DNA of 64,000 nt from Cyclina sinensis (lineage: Eukaryota; Mollusca; Bivalvia; Venerida; Veneridae), in the NCBI GenBank assembly GCA_012932295.1, contig JAAONU010000014.1, positions 3,785,063-3,849,062 of the forward strand. Direction: 5' to 3'. More model-generated notes on the stretch are below. The model was not told the DNA's origin, made no database searches, and was given only the letters and a program-made list of their open reading frames with translations. The stretch is not shown here. The stretch's first letter is position 1.

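Overview
The window is animal nuclear DNA, AT-rich and intron-rich. It is dominated by short interspersed repeats of a style common in bivalve molluscs: tRNA-derived SINEs, minisatellite-cored elements ending in a hairpin plus TCTTGTT, hAT-type elements, a Ty3/gypsy relic and several minisatellites. A lophotrochozoan, most likely a marine bivalve, is the best guess. This is inferred from repeat style and gene structure; no database search was possible.

Nearly the whole window is one gene on the + strand, an ARAP-type scaffold (Arf-GAP with Rho-GAP domain, ankyrin repeats and PH domains). Its exons follow in compatible splice phase from about 4.55 kb to the right edge. They encode a SAM domain and long linker (4576-6604), a linker exon (27809-27927), PH1 (29137-35638), PH2 (38735-39954), a zinc-finger ArfGAP (40522-41794), a short ankyrin-like region (50321-56552) and the start of PH3 (58668-64000). 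The RhoGAP, RA and last PH domains expected of the family must lie beyond the window.

The most unusual part is the 5' half. Three separate exon sets all end in a phase-1 donor compatible with the common exon at 27809: the SAM exon (4550-6604), a second start exon (10549-11039), and a pair (15309-16007 plus 18680-18814). The second and third are related to each other. They share an unrecognised module with the signatures SEPF..RKLP, R-S-R/K-S-L-P and YENV.EL.K, and they lack a SAM domain. This looks like alternative promoters giving SAM and non-SAM proteins. A candidate alternative last exon (29318-29465), in the right phase and followed by AATAAA, would end the protein inside PH1 and give a short adaptor-only isoform. 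Three in-phase small exons (31281, 32277, 33224) would lengthen a PH1 loop.

Six single-base +1 frame changes interrupt the lineage-specific N-terminal exons, while the conserved domain exons are clean. They look like assembly insertions or indel polymorphisms but need read-level checking.

The introns hold at least nine elements built from 120-165 bp tandem units, four copies of one SINE, two separate hAT fragments (one with a BED finger, one antisense with the C-terminal dimerisation region), a MITE nested in another element, a decayed gypsy RT-RNase H segment, and minisatellites with 24, 38, 39 and 46 bp units.
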